Assembly (NCBI GenBank): GCA_944472155.2
Contig: OX235271.1
Span: 105,041,256-105,105,255 of the forward strand
DNA from: Trichobilharzia szidati
Lineage: Eukaryota > Platyhelminthes > Trematoda > Strigeidida > Schistosomatidae
DNA length: 64,000 nt
Direction of reading: 5' to 3'
This document shows, in pieces, positions 25,020-38,087 of this stretch. How positions within the stretch are numbered: the stretch's first letter is position 1; each line of letters begins with the position of its first letter. A model generated the notes under the pieces. The model saw only the letters and a list, made by a program, of their open reading frames with translations. It had not been told where the DNA came from and did no database searches. The translations under genes and the position numbers were made by a program.

Positions 25020-25975
25020 TTTACAAATTCATTCAAACCACAGGAGTAAGACAAGCAGCGTGTCTATTATCACCGATGATATTCTTAATTGTGGTGGACT
25101 ACATGATGCGTCTGACTGTTCGTGAGAGCGATGAGACAGGAATACACTGGTAACCGATAAGAAGACTCTAGAAGATGTGAATTTCGCGCGTGGATGATAT
25201 ATGTCTGGTGTCACACAAACTCGAAGACTTGCAGGGCAATATATAGAAGACGGAGGTGATGAAGATAAACAACCGACAGCAGCAAGAACAAACACCTATC
25301 AACATCAACGAAAGAAATTCAACAGAGATCATTTCCCTCATTAATCTAGGAAGCACCGTTTCAATTACAGGCACTCGGAACGAATGAACATGTCAAAGCC
25401 AGACAGAATCGGAAAGGCAAGATACACCTTCTTCAACCTGAAACCAATTTGGAAATCTTCTACAATAACTCAACATAAAGAACATGATTTGGATTTTCAA
25501 CACCGATGTCAAGTCGGTCATTTCTTCTATACGAGTTAGAAACTTGGCTAGCGTGTCACGAAAAGGATTTCCAACAGACTACTGCAGACTTCCATCAGCA
25601 GCTGCCCTCTTTGCTGGTTGGCTCCATACTGAAGATCGAATGGCCGGCTGGCCGGTCAGAAAGAATTAGTAACAAGAAATTCTGTCTGGGAACAAACCAA
25701 CAAGCGAGAGCTGATCGCTCAACAAATATGTAGGAGAAAATGGAGATGGATCGCGCATACATTGACGAGGACGCCGAATGACATGGCGCGCAATGCAGAC
25801 CATCGCTGGAGTGGAATCCAAGTGGGAAGCGACGAGTGGATCGTGTGAGGAAGAGATGAGAGAGTTTGATCAATCGTGTACCCAGCAGAAGAGGGTAGCA
25901 GAAAACAGAAGAAAGTGGAGATGTTTTGTTGAAGCCCTATGTTCCACTAGGAATCTAGGGGAATAATAATAATTC
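25020..25975 (+). pseudogene. RTE-clade LINE, 3' RT fragment with tail
   Basis: This is the RT palm-to-C-terminus of an RTE LINE in broken frames. Regions matching the RTE order include KARYTFFNLKPIWKSSTIT (about 25415-25465), IFNTDVKSVISSIRVRNLA (25490-25545), a TISNKKFCLGTNQ-like block (about 25665-25700) and WNPSGKRRVDRVRK (about 25810-25850). It ends at RKWRCFVEALCSTRN (about 25910-25955) and an AATAATAATAAT tail. Stops and frame changes occur roughly every 100-200 bases. The last coding bases GAAGCCCTATGTTCCACT are the sequence reused by the SINE at 20009. It lies upstream of the coiled-coil exons, in the opposite orientation. Confidence 0.75.
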
Positions 25976-28900
25976 TTGATCTCACCGTATGCATTACATT
26001 GAATCAAGTTACTCAATGAGTGAAATTTAGTGATTTAGGGTGAATGTATCTAGATCATTTCAGTGGATTTTTAGTTTCAGTCAGACCTTTTGTTGTGAAC
26101 GACATAATACTGGATTTGGGATCCTCCTATCCTAACACGATTTAACTACTGATTTGTGGAGCCATAATCAAATATTCTAGATCTCTTTAAATTCTGAAGC
26201 CAGTGAGTAAGAAATTTGCTCATAAGTGACTACTTAAACATCAGTCACTTGCTACATTAAGCATTCTTCATCGGATTTACTGCTTGCTGAGATAATCAAA
26301 CTTTCAAAAGTTACTTCAATTATTGATGAAATTTAATTAGATAAAGTCTCACAGGGTTGCACAGTAATATTTACTGATGACGTTTCGAGCACAATTTATT
26401 GCTCTTAATCAAATGATTAGTCTAAGCCTTTCAGTCACTCGATATCTACTGGAAACGGGGCAGAGACTGACGTACAGGTCGACTCAATTTCTGTTCATTT
26501 AGCTAAAGTGATAATCATTAAGTGGTTGAAATCTAACTTATTTATTCAGGAAGAAACAACCATCGTTCTTATCCTGACCGGAATTTCGTTATGTTTTTGG
26601 ATTTAAAATATCACTATATGTCGTTTATTGTTTATTTGTATTCGTACAGTTGATCTGATTACCTGATTTCTACTCATTCGATTATAGTTAGTTTAAATCC
26701 TTCAAACTGTCCTGTACTTCAGTAGATCAAGTTTATTTTCTGCATCTATAAAGCGATTGTTTTTTGTGATCCAGCTTCCTTTGTTAATCTTGGAATATTC
26801 TTTTTATATTTCTATACACAGACAAGCTGATTAACAAATTGTAATTGTATCCACTGAAGTTTTGTGGAGTTTAAGTGGGCGAAAGAAGAGTCTATGTCTA
26901 TCTTGTAGTCCTCTAGTTTCAGTCAGTGAATATTTTCTTTTGTATATTCTGACATCAAAATTGTTTTAAGTTATGTAAAGCTGGCCAAAACTAATGAAAA
27001 AATATGATCCTTTATTTTCCTGTTCAAATGGTTTGAAAAGGCAGATACTAACATGGTAAATGACAGAAGTTGCCTAAACTTAGTTGGTCTTATGATTTTT
27101 CTGAATAATACTACCTCCACAATTATTATTATTGTTATGGTTGTAGTTATTACTGATAATATTACCCTTATTATTACATATATCAGTGTTAGTATTACTA
27201 TTTATATTTCCATTACTACTAATACCATTGTCAGTATTTTCGTTACTGTAGTTCTATCTAATTATGGCTACATTATTATATTTCCATAGGAATTGATGAA
27301 AATTCTCCGAAGCACTTTTACCTTACTGTTAACATTCTTGTTAAAGCACTTTTAATTATTTCATTATTTATTATCAGTAACTTCATTCATTTAACGACAC
27401 ACCCCGGGATCTATCGGATGCCGGCAGATGAAATCATTCGTTAATTCAGTGTACCTTAAAAAAACTGCTTATATACTTGCCTATACTTTATATAAAGTTC
27501 ATATTGGAATTTACGATTCATCTAGTCGTCTTAAAAGTTTATCCTCCATAAAAAAGCATTTCAGTTATATGTACAATACGCAAGTTAATTATGAGTTCCT
27601 CTTACATTTCTTAGACTGTTATGAAGAAATGAGAATATATTCGTTCACATGGAACGTACTGACAATATCGAAGCTTTACTCATGAAAGGTATCTACGTAC
27701 TTTCCATGAGTTGTTCTGAACGAGGCAATCTATTCGCAACGTGTAAGTAGCTCTAAAAGTGAAATTGGACTTCCCCTATTTCCAAAATATTGCAACACTT
27801 TAGAAACACAAAGTTGTGAAGTGAAGTTAAGAAGAGAATATTTGTTTCCTGACCTATGTCTTCCTAATTTACGTCTCAGCGATTTCATCTTCGTTGGCGT
27901 AGGGTTTAACTATGCAAACCAAATATGATTTCAGTGCAATAAACCATTTTTAAAAACTCAGACTGCTTTAAATTGGGCGAGAAAATTTTCCCTGTTATCT
28001 GGATTGCACTGCAGTTGTGAGCCAACTTTGGGATTTTACTATGTTAATGACTGTTATAAGAAAAAGGAGTACCCATCACATGAAAATTTAGGGTAAAATA
28101 TGGAGATTATTGTGACGAAATATTTAACCAAAGGGCAAATTTGGGGTAAATTCCAAATGTAAAAGGATAATAAGGAGGAAAATGGGACAAAATAGGATAT
28201 AAGAAAGTTGAAAGTAAGAAATGATTTACATTTTCCCTCCTTTAGCCTATTAACAGCACGGGGTAAATAACGATTTCATTTTTGTCTCAACTTTTACCGG
28301 AAATCAGAATCGAGTATTCTAAAACACTACTGATGCACAAATCATTTGAATGAAATAAGACTCAAAACCAGTTATTTCATTGGAATTTATTTTCTCAACA
28401 AAATTCTTGAAGCTATCAAACTCTACCTCATGAACTATTTATAAATTGATTTGCCACCATGAGACATCAGCAACTTAAGGTCATCCGTCGCCTTAGCAAC
28501 GACACGAAAGAGATCATTGCCATTTGTTGTTCATTACCGTCAAGTCTCACCACACGTTCCAGTGATGATAGCCAACATGATTGAAAAAATTGGAAGAAAA
28601 CATTTTTGTACTGCAGTTGTTTTGTCAACCTATTTGAAGTCTCATACAACGTCAGTATCTGGAAGGTATTTTTTATTTCATATGGAATGTGAGAGCACAA
28701 TTAGATAATATAGTGAAGGCACATCTGAAATGGAGACGTCGAGCAAGCCTTAGTGTTCAAATCTAATTGATTTGTGACAATAAGAACAAGACTTATTACG
28801 AAGCGACTGAATTTCAGTTTAATCCACCGGCTGTCAAAGTGACCTTGGAACTCAAGTATACATCAATCTAGGTCTTAGCTGGCAAACAGGTCCAACACTT

Positions 28901-31900
28901 ATGCAATGAAAGGAACATCACAGGGACCTAAAAACCTCTTATTTCTAAATGAGCTTCATACTCTTAAGTGTGACTCACTTATAACATTAGCAACTCAACA
29001 AATATAGCACAGAGTCCTAAAAATAGAATAAAAGCTCAGCTAAATAAACATGTCAGGAGTCCATCTATTTAAATGAAAAACCTATGCAAGTCACTTAATA
29101 AGCCTAATGAGATTAGGTAAACTGGCGTTCTACACCAGTTTTTCGTATACAAACTAAACAAGAAAAAGTAACCTCACTTCCATAGGCTATATAAGATTCC
29201 ACGTAGCAATAACAATATTTTGTCTTCGCTGAAGAGACGAGGGTAAAACAGATGAAGTAAAGGAGGAGAGGTCTGTTTAGTTCTACATAACTTCTAAATC
29301 AGGCGCACGTGAATTGCACATTGTTTCGAACATTTCATCTTACTAACAGATTAGTTTGTCCTCACACTCCCTAATCACAATGGCTGGATACGAATAACGA
29401 CATTTTCTTTCAAATAAATCATAATCGAATGTCAAGGCCAGTCTAGCAGTTTGACTCACACCAAAACATTCACGTGATCAGATATATGAACAGATTTCAA
29501 ACGAATAACTTTAGATATACTGAATAAGGGCTTTCCGCACAACTTAATAAATTGAGTGGCTGCTGTTTGAAACAGAGTTTCGCACCACGATGTAAGCGGA
29601 GTCTCACTAGTCCTAAGCAACTCACTTCTTGGTTTCATGAAATTTAAGGGCCCTTCGGCTCACTTATTTTACTTACACTTTCAGAAAAATGCATACTGAC
29701 TCTAACAAAACTGGTAAACATAAACGGGGGAGGCCGAACTATCACCTATCAGTTTCTCACGGTCGGTTCGCTGCAGAAGAATGAAATACGTTTATTTCCG
29801 ATGATTACACTTACAGAGGACTAACACTACACGTTTGTATCAAAGCATTCCGACAGTATGCGAAACTAACACTTACCTTTAAAAGCAAGAATTTGTGTGA
29901 AGATTATGCGTAGACTAATGAGTCACTATTGTTTCTTGCAAAAATCATAATTCCAGTGGAAATTTCGATGGTGACCACTTCTGCTACTTCAGTAAAAAGG
30001 TTTCGAAGCTGAAATACATGCCTAAAAGTAATAGTCTGTTAGCAAAACGCCTCTCAGCTAAAATGCGTTTTGTCAGTAGCGATCACGAATTGACGAATTT
30101 TGACTAATTTTAGGCTGGCATAGTCACTGGGACAGAGATCACTGTAGTCAGATTTTGCAGCGCCGACTGCCTGAAAATGAAAAGCTTATCAAGTCTCCCA
30201 TGAGCGGTAGGAAGGATACTGCTATCATTCGGAGAAGGATAAAGAATGGTGAATTAAATCATCAAAGTGGGGTTTACGAATACCAGAATTTATGTGATAG
30301 TGTGCACCGAAAAGTGAGCGTCATTGCATAAGCGATTCATTTATTGGATTCTGCAGACCAGTGGAGAAGCACGGCATGAGTGAAGACTGTGAAGATAATA
30401 ACTCGATGCATCAAAGTTCCGGATTACTGTAAAAATTTCAATTGGAAACTGGTAACATCAGGTTATCTCGTTGGGATAAGTTCTGGAAAGCTAGCTACAG
30501 CTACTCATATAATTTTTTTCAGTAATCTACAGATATATGGGAGAGAACAATGACATTTCGCCTCTTCAAGGGTTGATATCTACTTTGGGGTGTCAGAGGA
30601 GTTCGCCAAATCGTTTGAACCTCAGCCGTTTCGCCATTAACGGTTAATTCATGTGTCCATGAGGATTGAGACACGTGGTCGTCAACATAATTTTCAAGGG
30701 ACAAAAGCTTATCAGCTTCGTTGTGGTGTGGTTATCTAGCTATATGCTCTGTCCAAATCATCGTCCACAGATACATCTTTCAGCAGCCGTGAGCAGTATA
30801 TTCTCCCTACTCTGGTTGAGGCAGTGTTAAGGACAGTCTGGCCCACAGGTTAAATGGTTCAGGCTGAAGACTAAGCATGCACTGACGCTAGAGCTTAGGT
30901 CTAAGTGAACTGATAGTCACACATCCATTGTTATCATTCTATCCAAACAGCCTAACTAACTGCCTTCCTAGACTACGAAAAGTCCTTTTTACAAACTGGT
31001 AGTACTACTCTAAAGTGACAAAATACCTGGTCGATGATATTTTAGGAAGTTATTAACGAAAACAAAAGTTTTTGATGTGCACTGGGGCTTTGAATGAGAA
31101 AGATTTTGTGAAAGGAACTTCCTGTAAACTCCAAAGGGCTGAACGTCTTGCTAAAACATGTATTTCAGTCCACATGGTCTTGCACGTTCTTCTTATGGGA
31201 TTAGACGGGCAGTTTTCTGAAATGTTATGAAATGCCCTAACAGGGATGTATTGCATATGCAAGTCATCGACGCTCCCTCATTATGGAGTTGCTTGACCAC
31301 TAGAGCTTCACATGAGACCATTTAAGAAGCCTTTATTATAATTAGGGATCGGTGGCTTTTGAAATCTGAGTTGTACTAGCCTTCATAATTGTTTCGAAAG
31401 CAATAAGTGTGGGCTGCTCTGTTAGGCTGCAGCCAGCCCGAAGAACCATCGATAACTAGGCAAACGTTGACTTACAAACTTTCAGTTTGAAAAGGTTCAC
31501 ACTGATCACACTATTTGCACAAGCGCAACTGAGTTGATTCCCAACTTTCTTGCACCGCATAAGAATATGAGCCAAGTATACGTTTAACATCATAGCACAT
31601 TGGTTCAGATATCAAGTCATTTAGAGCACATTTGTGTCAAACAGTAGAGAAACTCACCAGAATGTCATAGCTCAAGTTCGTCTTCGATAGCTTTTTAAGA
31701 CCCTGAGAAACTTAACCAGAAGCTATGTCAACTTTACTCTATGAGGAAAGGTAATAGATTATCATTCAATAATATTACCTGATTAACTTTATCTTACATA
31801 CAACCTTGTGGATTTGAGCACGCTTATTTCATATATATATATATATACGGTTTAACGTACGATGACACCTGTAAACTGGCGTCCCTCATGTACTAACAGA

Positions 31901-32735
31901 TGAGAGTATATTATCATAAGGATATTCGTTTCTTTCATTCTGTGTGAACCACAGGACTCCACGTGCCTATTTCGATCATATTTTGTTCTCTGAGGTCTCT
32001 TTGGATGGATGAATCATTGCCTACAAGATTCAGCCCCTTGGCACATGATTGCCTTCTTGTCACCATTGGACTCCTAAAGCGATGTCAGCTGAACGTTTCC
32101 TCAAAAAATGTCGTAAATATCTTCAGTAGATTCTTGGTTAGCCTGTCACTGGAGTTCCTCGTCAGTCGTCCTCTTCGATAGGTTATATTGTGTAGTATTA
32201 TTTGGAGATAGTTGTAAATGAAAGTCCACTGCAGATTGTTGGAAATGTTTTTCCTCGACACATGCGACAAGTCTATAAAATACACAGAAAAAAATGACTT
32301 CATGCTTCTGTTAAAAATACGAACCTTCTTCATTATACTGAGTGCTATAGATGTCCAAGCCAATTATGAATTTAACTAAGCTAATTTGCCTTTCTGATCC
32401 GATAAATTCTGGCTTCCAACTTCTTATCCGTACCGTCTATACTTGGGATGACGCCTCTTGGGAAATTAAGGGGAAAGGCGAATTTCCTCGCAAGGGCCAG
32501 CCTAGGATCATCAGGCAAATCGTCATATTGGTCTTTCTGTTGTCTCACCTTCCTCTGTATTTAACCTCCACTATGTTCTCCATCTCGCTCTTGGTTAAAT
32601 TTTTTCCAAATTGCAAAAACAATTTTTCTACCATTATCTTACACTCTGCAAAGAAAGATTTTAAACAGCTGGCGATGGGAATAATTCTGATGACATCAGC
32701 ATCACGTGGACAGTACAGATCACGAACGTCTTGTT
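25976..32735. other. Long spacer without recognisable genes
   Basis: About 6.8 kb in which I find no supportable gene. It holds ATT-rich low-complexity sequence (27110-27260) and a TA microsatellite (31832-31848). Open frames of 60-133 codons occur at 28467-28708, 30519-30704 (minus), 31963-32363 and 32351-32752 without recognised domains. Some look repeat-derived because they are locally GC-richer than the surroundings. A 3'-half copy of the unclassified repeat may lie at 26345-26390. Confidence 0.4.
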
Positions 32736-32737
32736 GT

Positions 32738-32925
32738 GCTGCTATATTTTGACTAAACTAGCATACACGTATATCTTAGTACTTCTTCACGTTTATTATT
32801 GTGTCCTAACGTTGCTATTACTCGACATCCACAACGTAGTTCAAAAGGCACTTGCGAAGGAATACGACCGTGTATTGTTGCAGCAATCAAAATTCAAAAA
32901 TCGAGCGAGTACAAAAAGTATCAAT
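32738..32925 (-). mobile_element. Old LTR fragment of the gypsy family
   Basis: Collinear with the minus strand of the 306-bp LTRs at 49-62 kb. Matches in order: TTTGACTAA, ACACGTAT.TC.TAGTACTTC, TTCACGTTTAT, ACTCGACA.CCACAACGTA, CAAAAGGCACTTGCGAAG and ACGA.CGTGTATT. Divergence is clear (roughly one base in six by eye), so it is much older than the array. No primer-binding site or internal sequence follows, so it is a solo LTR or a remnant. Confidence 0.7.
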
Positions 32926-33341
32926 TGTTAACATGCAAGATTTAGAGTAATAAACAAATCAAAGTACAATTACACAATGAAAGTATAGTACTATGATGAG
33001 TTATAACATGGGTCACTACAGTCTCTCCAAATTCACTCAAACTTCTACAGAAGGCGAGATATAGGTGTCGCCGTAGATAACTCCACTAGAAATTGGTAGA
33101 TTTATTGTTTTAGTCAATGAAGAAACTTGAAGAAATAAATTCAGCTGGTGAATCTTATTTTGATCAATGGACATTCTTTCTCAAGGTCGTGTAGGGCGTG
33201 CTGGGTATGATTGACTTTTTTGTAACCCTTGAGAAACTGTTATGCTTTTGCTAGAAACAGGTCTTAGTACTCTGTTTTCTAGTTCTTTGTGTGCAGTTAA
33301 AGAATGGCTTTATATAGATATAGCCATATACCTATATAGCT

Positions 33342-33510
33342 TGATTCAGCGCCGTATTTTTGCTACAACTATGTAATTTTTAAGCATGTGATATCCGTAG
33401 CCCAAATTTAGTAGGCCAACCATTGGTATCAGGTGTGCATCAGCCGGGAATATAACTCGGGACCATGTGCATAGTTGAAGAGGTTCCCAACCACTGTGCC
33501 ACTGACGGTG
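33342..33510 (-). mobile_element. tRNA-derived SINE, family 1, copy c (decayed)
   Basis: Same order as the copies at 13112 and 15728: AGCTTGATTC..CGCCGTA, then AGCCCAAATTTAGTAGGCC, ATCAGGTGTGCATCAGCCGG, ACTCGGGACCATGTGCAT and CCAACCACTGTGCCAC. The B-box has lost its consensus (GGTTATATTCCC on the minus strand), so this copy is old and not transcribable. Confidence 0.7.
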
Positions 33511-36355
33511 AGAACGTAAAGTTTTGCTGCATTCTTCCGAAATCTTCATTAATATTGTATTAACATGCCCTGATATATGTTTTCATTTTCTTATTTTCGT
33601 ATCTTATGTAATATCAGCTGTAATTGGACGTGTTTTTATCTCGAAACAAATATCAGTGTTCTACCAGTTTTCTTACGCTCTATTTTTTAAAATTTTACTT
33701 ATCAGTTTATTCTTCTACTACTCACACTCTGTTGAATTATTTCAATAGATTTCAATACTCAAGCGATCCCTTAAGGGTTAATATTCATACATATTAATCA
33801 ATAGATTTGCGATGATGACCACATTTGAATGCATCTCTGTGTTTGTTGCACTGCAGTAGTCAAAAATGTGAACATACAATCTTTAAAGTAAATAAAATGT
33901 GGGCCTGGTTTGTCTATTCACTCACGCACAAATTCTTCGCTTGAACTATGAGCAATCAATGCACGCCGAGTAAATCCGACTTTGTATCATTTTGACCATC
34001 TGTTTTCTGTAGGGAGATACCGTTGTGCCGTACCTAAACAATTTAGTATCTCTTGAAATTCCAAAATGCCTAATTTCACGAGACTGTTTGCATAAATTCG
34101 TTATCGATACACTCAGTTATTTGAGCACTGTTGTAATCTGAATTTTTGTTGGATTGTTTAAATTTGTTGACCATTTCCAAAACTCATCCGTATGTGTCGC
34201 TGTCACATTGACGTCTTTGTGTACTGTATTATCGAAATATTTCTCTCCCCCTGTGTATTGCTGTAAAGAATACTATTATGAGCCGAAACTGCATGAAAGT
34301 TAAGGAGTGCGCTACATAATTTGAGAATAAGAGGTACTGAATTGGTTGAAAAAATAACGGAGTATGCATACGAACACTCTTAGTAAATGTATTCAAGTGT
34401 GCATATATGATTAGGAAGCTGCAGCATGTTTTCTAGCAACTTCATTCTTGAGCTACATTCAGTAATGTATTCAGCCGCTCAGTCTTACTATCTCTTGATC
34501 TCCACTCAAGTTGTTTTGATTTGCTTACAGAACACTATCCTTTATATCCCGGCACCACTCAACGGACTGACCATATATTCCTTTTGAATGGTGATGGAGC
34601 AAGTAAACCGTCTGAAAGCCTTCGGGAGAACACTAATACCTCACATCCAGAACTGATGACATTCCGAGAGATGACCCTGCATATTCCTTGATGCATAGAA
34701 TTTTTCGGTGACATTAATCAGTAATTATTAACGGTGGTAGTTGTTATGCGAAATAGCAAAGACATGAAACATTGTTGGTAGAGAATTATTCTCCTTCCTA
34801 AAGTTCGATTACAGCCACTGCAACTTTGTTGGTATCGCCAGGTATTAGGAAGTTTGGCTAACTTGTATTGACCAAAAACTATCGAACAGGTACGCAATGT
34901 AATCACGCCGATCTAAGTGAAAGTCATAATCAACCTGGTGAAGGCGAATGCGGATATTCTCTCTAAGTGCTTTCATGGGGTGAAGGTGTTCCTCACATAA
35001 TTGCAAGAGCATACGCAAACGTCTGTCGCTTACAACCTAACTGGACCTATTGGTCTACCTAGGGGAGCTGGAGAACCCTGAATCCAAAGCTATGTTTTAC
35101 ATGGGCTCCAGATGCCGTACAGATAGAATGAAGTATGAGTCTGTTCCTATCACGACAACCGTGGGAACGCCGCCCCACTACTCCATGGATCAGCCTTCAA
35201 GTCAAAGTCTCGCAGTGCGGCCTCTTAAGACAACCATCTGCCTCGATCTTCACGTCCGGGTAGTATCCCAGCCCTCCCACAATGCGGATGTGTTTAACTT
35301 ATCACTTGATGTCCAAAACATGCTAAGTTCGTGTTCTAATAATAATAAGCTAAGTGATAAGACGTCAGTGCACTTTAATTTGGTGAGAGTTGTGAAGTGC
35401 AAATTCTTGATGCAGTTCTTGTGCTCGTCGGTACTCAGATGTAAGATATGTCTCTAATCTTGAGGTAGATCTTTTCCTTTCAGTAATCTAAACCGTCCTC
35501 TTTAGTAATCATTTTAAGACACGACCGACCTCCCCTTTACAAGTGAATTTTGTATGTGAAATGGACGCTGTATAATAACCAATGAAGATAAATTCTCCCT
35601 TAAATGACTTACAGAAATGGTTCTGAGGTTTGATTTTGGTTATTGGCGATCCATGCACATGACGTTAATATAGACACTTTGTGCTAAATATGGCGCTGAA
35701 GATGTTGTCCAGAAGGACGACGAAAGCTTCGCAACTAAACCAACCAGCTCAGAGAACACTATTAATTGCAAACGCACCATATCTATTAAGAACTTCCATC
35801 ACTATGTGGTTGGTAAAGCCTTGACAGGTAGGAGACAGCTTATTTGATAGCTGAGAAAAATGTACCTAGCCAGCTTCGCAATTACAACATCATTCAGTGT
35901 TTGAAGATGTAGACGACGGTAAATATCTCTAGGTCACTCACTTCTTTTGTGTCTCAAGAAGTCTCATTCTTTTGTTAATAGGATACAAATGATAACAAAA
36001 ACTGTAGTAGTTGAATTATGAGTGTAAGCAGTTATTTTTAGTGTTCTCTAAGGTCTTCTATTTTATCTTGAAGACGAAGAATAAAGTTTTGGGGTCTTTT
36101 GTTTCTAATATGTCTAGTTGTCTACACTTCGATAAACTGCTTCCAGTCAATAAGTGTTTCAATTTTCGGAAGGTCGTTTACCTAGGGTAACGTAATATTT
36201 TGTCAGTAAAGCTAGGAGGCCTGTATTGGGTGTGAAATGTGAGCCTGCTCTTCTACTACTTCTAAATGAAACAGTGCTATTTTGTAATTCTTGTTATGTG
36301 TCCATTTGAATTCTTATTTTATTCCTCTATCATAGTCTCCCAATTTATTGATATA
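33511..36355. other. Spacer upstream of the SMN-like gene
   Basis: No supportable gene. A 135-codon plus-strand frame (35050-35457: ELENPESKAMFYMGSRC near its start) is GC-richer than its surroundings and may belong to an unclassified repeat; I do not recognise it. No exon matching the Gemin2-binding region of SMN was found here. Confidence 0.4.
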
Positions 36356-36356
36356 A

Positions 36357-36447
36357 GTATAAAACTTGGGCACTGTGGTAGAGTGTAACTCCATTATGGA
36401 TAAGATTTTATTTTGATAAATCACACAGTGTTACACAGTAATATCCC
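36357..36447 (+). repeat. Unclassified dispersed repeat, copy 2
   Basis: AAACTTGGGCACTGTGGTAG, AGTGTAACTCC and ATCACACAGTGTTACACAGT parallel copy 1 at 22318. It ends about 320 bp before the first SMN-like exon. Confidence 0.55.
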
Positions 36448-36769
36448 AATTTATCATTCAGCGTTTTTAGCTGAGTGACTTGAAGTTCACCATGCTTCAT
36501 GAATTTGTGTTACCAATGAAAGAGCTTACTAAGAGTATGCAAACAACACAATCCCTTTAGAAAAAGATGTTGGCAGAATGCAGTCTTCTCAACAACCTGA
36601 GCAAGATTTTGAATGTTTTTGATATTCTGTTTGAATTCACACTACCACCTTCGCATTCAGATATCAAGTTTTATTTTTTCACTCGTGGGATCATAATTAC
36701 TTTAATAACTTTTAGTTCCTTCACACTACTCATTAAGGCTAATATACTTCATTTTCCTTTTTATAACAG

Positions 36770-37015
36770 GAATTCTCCAGTACTTTTGATGATCTTTCCT
36801 GAATGATGTGGTCACTTGGAGATATTTGCATTTCTAAAACCAAAGATGAAGTTTATGATATATTCGTTATTGAAAAGATCGATTCAGAAAACTCATTGTA
36901 TACAATCCGGTCGAAAAATTATACAACTTCATGTCAACCCTCAGCCATGCTACGCATAACACCAAGAAATATCAAATTGTTGTGTACAAATAGTGATATC
37001 ATGTCAAGTCTAAAA
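36770..37015 (+). CDS. SMN1: SMN-like gene, first exon found; N-terminal Tudor-like module
   Basis: The exon follows a TTCCTTTTTATAACAG acceptor. Coding starts at ATG 36803; the codon just before it is TGA in the same frame, so nothing upstream in this exon can be coding in that frame. It reads MMWSLGDICISKTKDEVYDI, FVIEKIDSENSLYTIRS and ends SSLK before GTATGT. The W-x-x-GD-x-C start and the following beta-rich pattern match the Tudor fold that binds symmetric dimethylarginine, but the aromatic-cage residues are less clear than in the second module. It splices in phase 0 over a 38-nt intron. The acceptor in front of the start ATG suggests a 5' UTR intron or spliced-leader trans-splicing, common in flukes. 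Confidence 0.75.
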
Positions 37016-37053
37016 GTATGTTAACATGTTTTGTCTGACCTGTTTAATTTTAG

Positions 37054-37116
37054 TCTTTGGATGATACATACTTCATTACGAAGTTAAATCATTTGACAAA
37101 TGCTCCACTGTTACAG
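37054..37116 (+). CDS. SMN1: SMN-like gene, second exon found
   Basis: A 63-nt exon (21 codons, phase 0 both sides) between TTTAATTTTAG and CAG|GTTTGT. It reads SLDDTYFITKLNHLTNAPLL plus Q and links the two Tudor-like modules. Flanking introns are 38 and 51 nt. Too short for an open-frame scan; supported by splice sites and phase. Confidence 0.7.
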
Positions 37117-37167
37117 GTTTGTTTACAAATCTAACAAGTAAACTAAAAGATTATTTATTGTATTTAG

Positions 37168-37434
37168 ACTTCAAATGACATAAATCTTGAGGATAATGGT
37201 ATTCCCCTGTCTTGGAATAAGGGTGATTTGTGTATTTGTACTTGGAGCGAAGATGAAGCTTATTACTATGCTACAATATTGGAAGCTGATCATGAAAATA
37301 ATATATTTACAGTATCATTTTGTTATTATGAAAATACCGAAGAGAAATCCTCTGAGGACCTTTATCAGATTAATTCTGAGTTCAGAGTTTGTGTGAAAGA
37401 TGAACTGAACAAGGCAGCTGCGCTTTCAACAAAG
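37168..37434 (+). CDS. SMN1: SMN-like gene, third exon found; canonical Tudor domain
   Basis: A 267-nt exon (89 codons, phase 0 both sides). LSWNKGDLCICTWSEDEAYY and YATILEADHENNIFTVSF, followed by CYYENTEEKSSEDL, align with the SMN Tudor domain (human W-x-x-GD-x-C-x-A-x-WSEDG..Y.A.I, then V.Y..Y.N.E...L.DL). In SMN this domain binds dimethylarginine tails of Sm proteins during snRNP assembly. The cage aromatics W and Y are largely retained; YYEN stands for human GYGN. A 43-nt intron follows. Confidence 0.85.
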
Positions 37435-37477
37435 GTATTCTTTTTATTAATTAATCTATAATTATTTATATGTAAAG

Positions 37478-37533
37478 GAATCATCTGTGATCACTGATCA
37501 GTGTGCTGAACAAGAGGATTATGGTGATGAAAA
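37478..37533 (+). CDS. SMN1: SMN-like gene, fourth exon found
   Basis: A 56-nt exon reading ESSVITDQCAEQEDYGDEK (last codon split AA|T) after an ATGTAAAG acceptor and before a GTAAGC donor. An acidic linker. The split codon is completed by the first base of the exon at 43052, across a 5.5-kb intron filled with mobile elements. Confidence 0.65.
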
Positions 37534-38087
37534 GTAAGCGCTTTTAGAGTGTTGGTGTGTGAGATTGTATTATTTTATTACTGTGTTAACAAAGTTTAAG
37601 TTTTTGGATACTTCTCTCAGCGGTTACGTTTTTATGGAAATGAGCAAAGTTGTAGAAGTGACATGAGTATAATGCTTTTATGCATTTTCATCCGTACTTA
37701 TCATAAGTATTTTACGGTTAATGGAATCACCCATTAATTATATCTTTGAATTGTATTCTTTGATTGTTGGACTACTGCTCCAGTAACTGACAGATTGTTT
37801 ATTTCATAAGGAGTATACTTCGATAGGAAGTGAAGAATAAATAAATAAGTGAAAGTGCAAATATTGCCAACTTTTCGTGTAGCGGACTTCTAGCTACACT
37901 TAATGGGTGAAGGCCAATTATACTGTGCCATCTCAGTCTGAATTAAATGAAGCGTGGCTTGAACTGTTGACTCTTATGTCGAAATTCAAATGCATAAACC
38001 AGTAATTCATTTGGTAATTCTCATATTTATTGCTGATTTTTTTCAACTATCTGTAGTGAATATATATATGGTGTTGCCAAAAGAATG

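Noticed and set aside
27053..27289. 78-codon frame rich in Ile/Thr/Val resembling a membrane protein.
   Set aside because: It is produced by ATT/ACT-rich low-complexity DNA.
36567..36660. Short frame starting MQSSQQPEQDFE considered as an SMN N-terminal exon.
   Set aside because: No donor gives a phase that joins the exon at 36770 without a stop.
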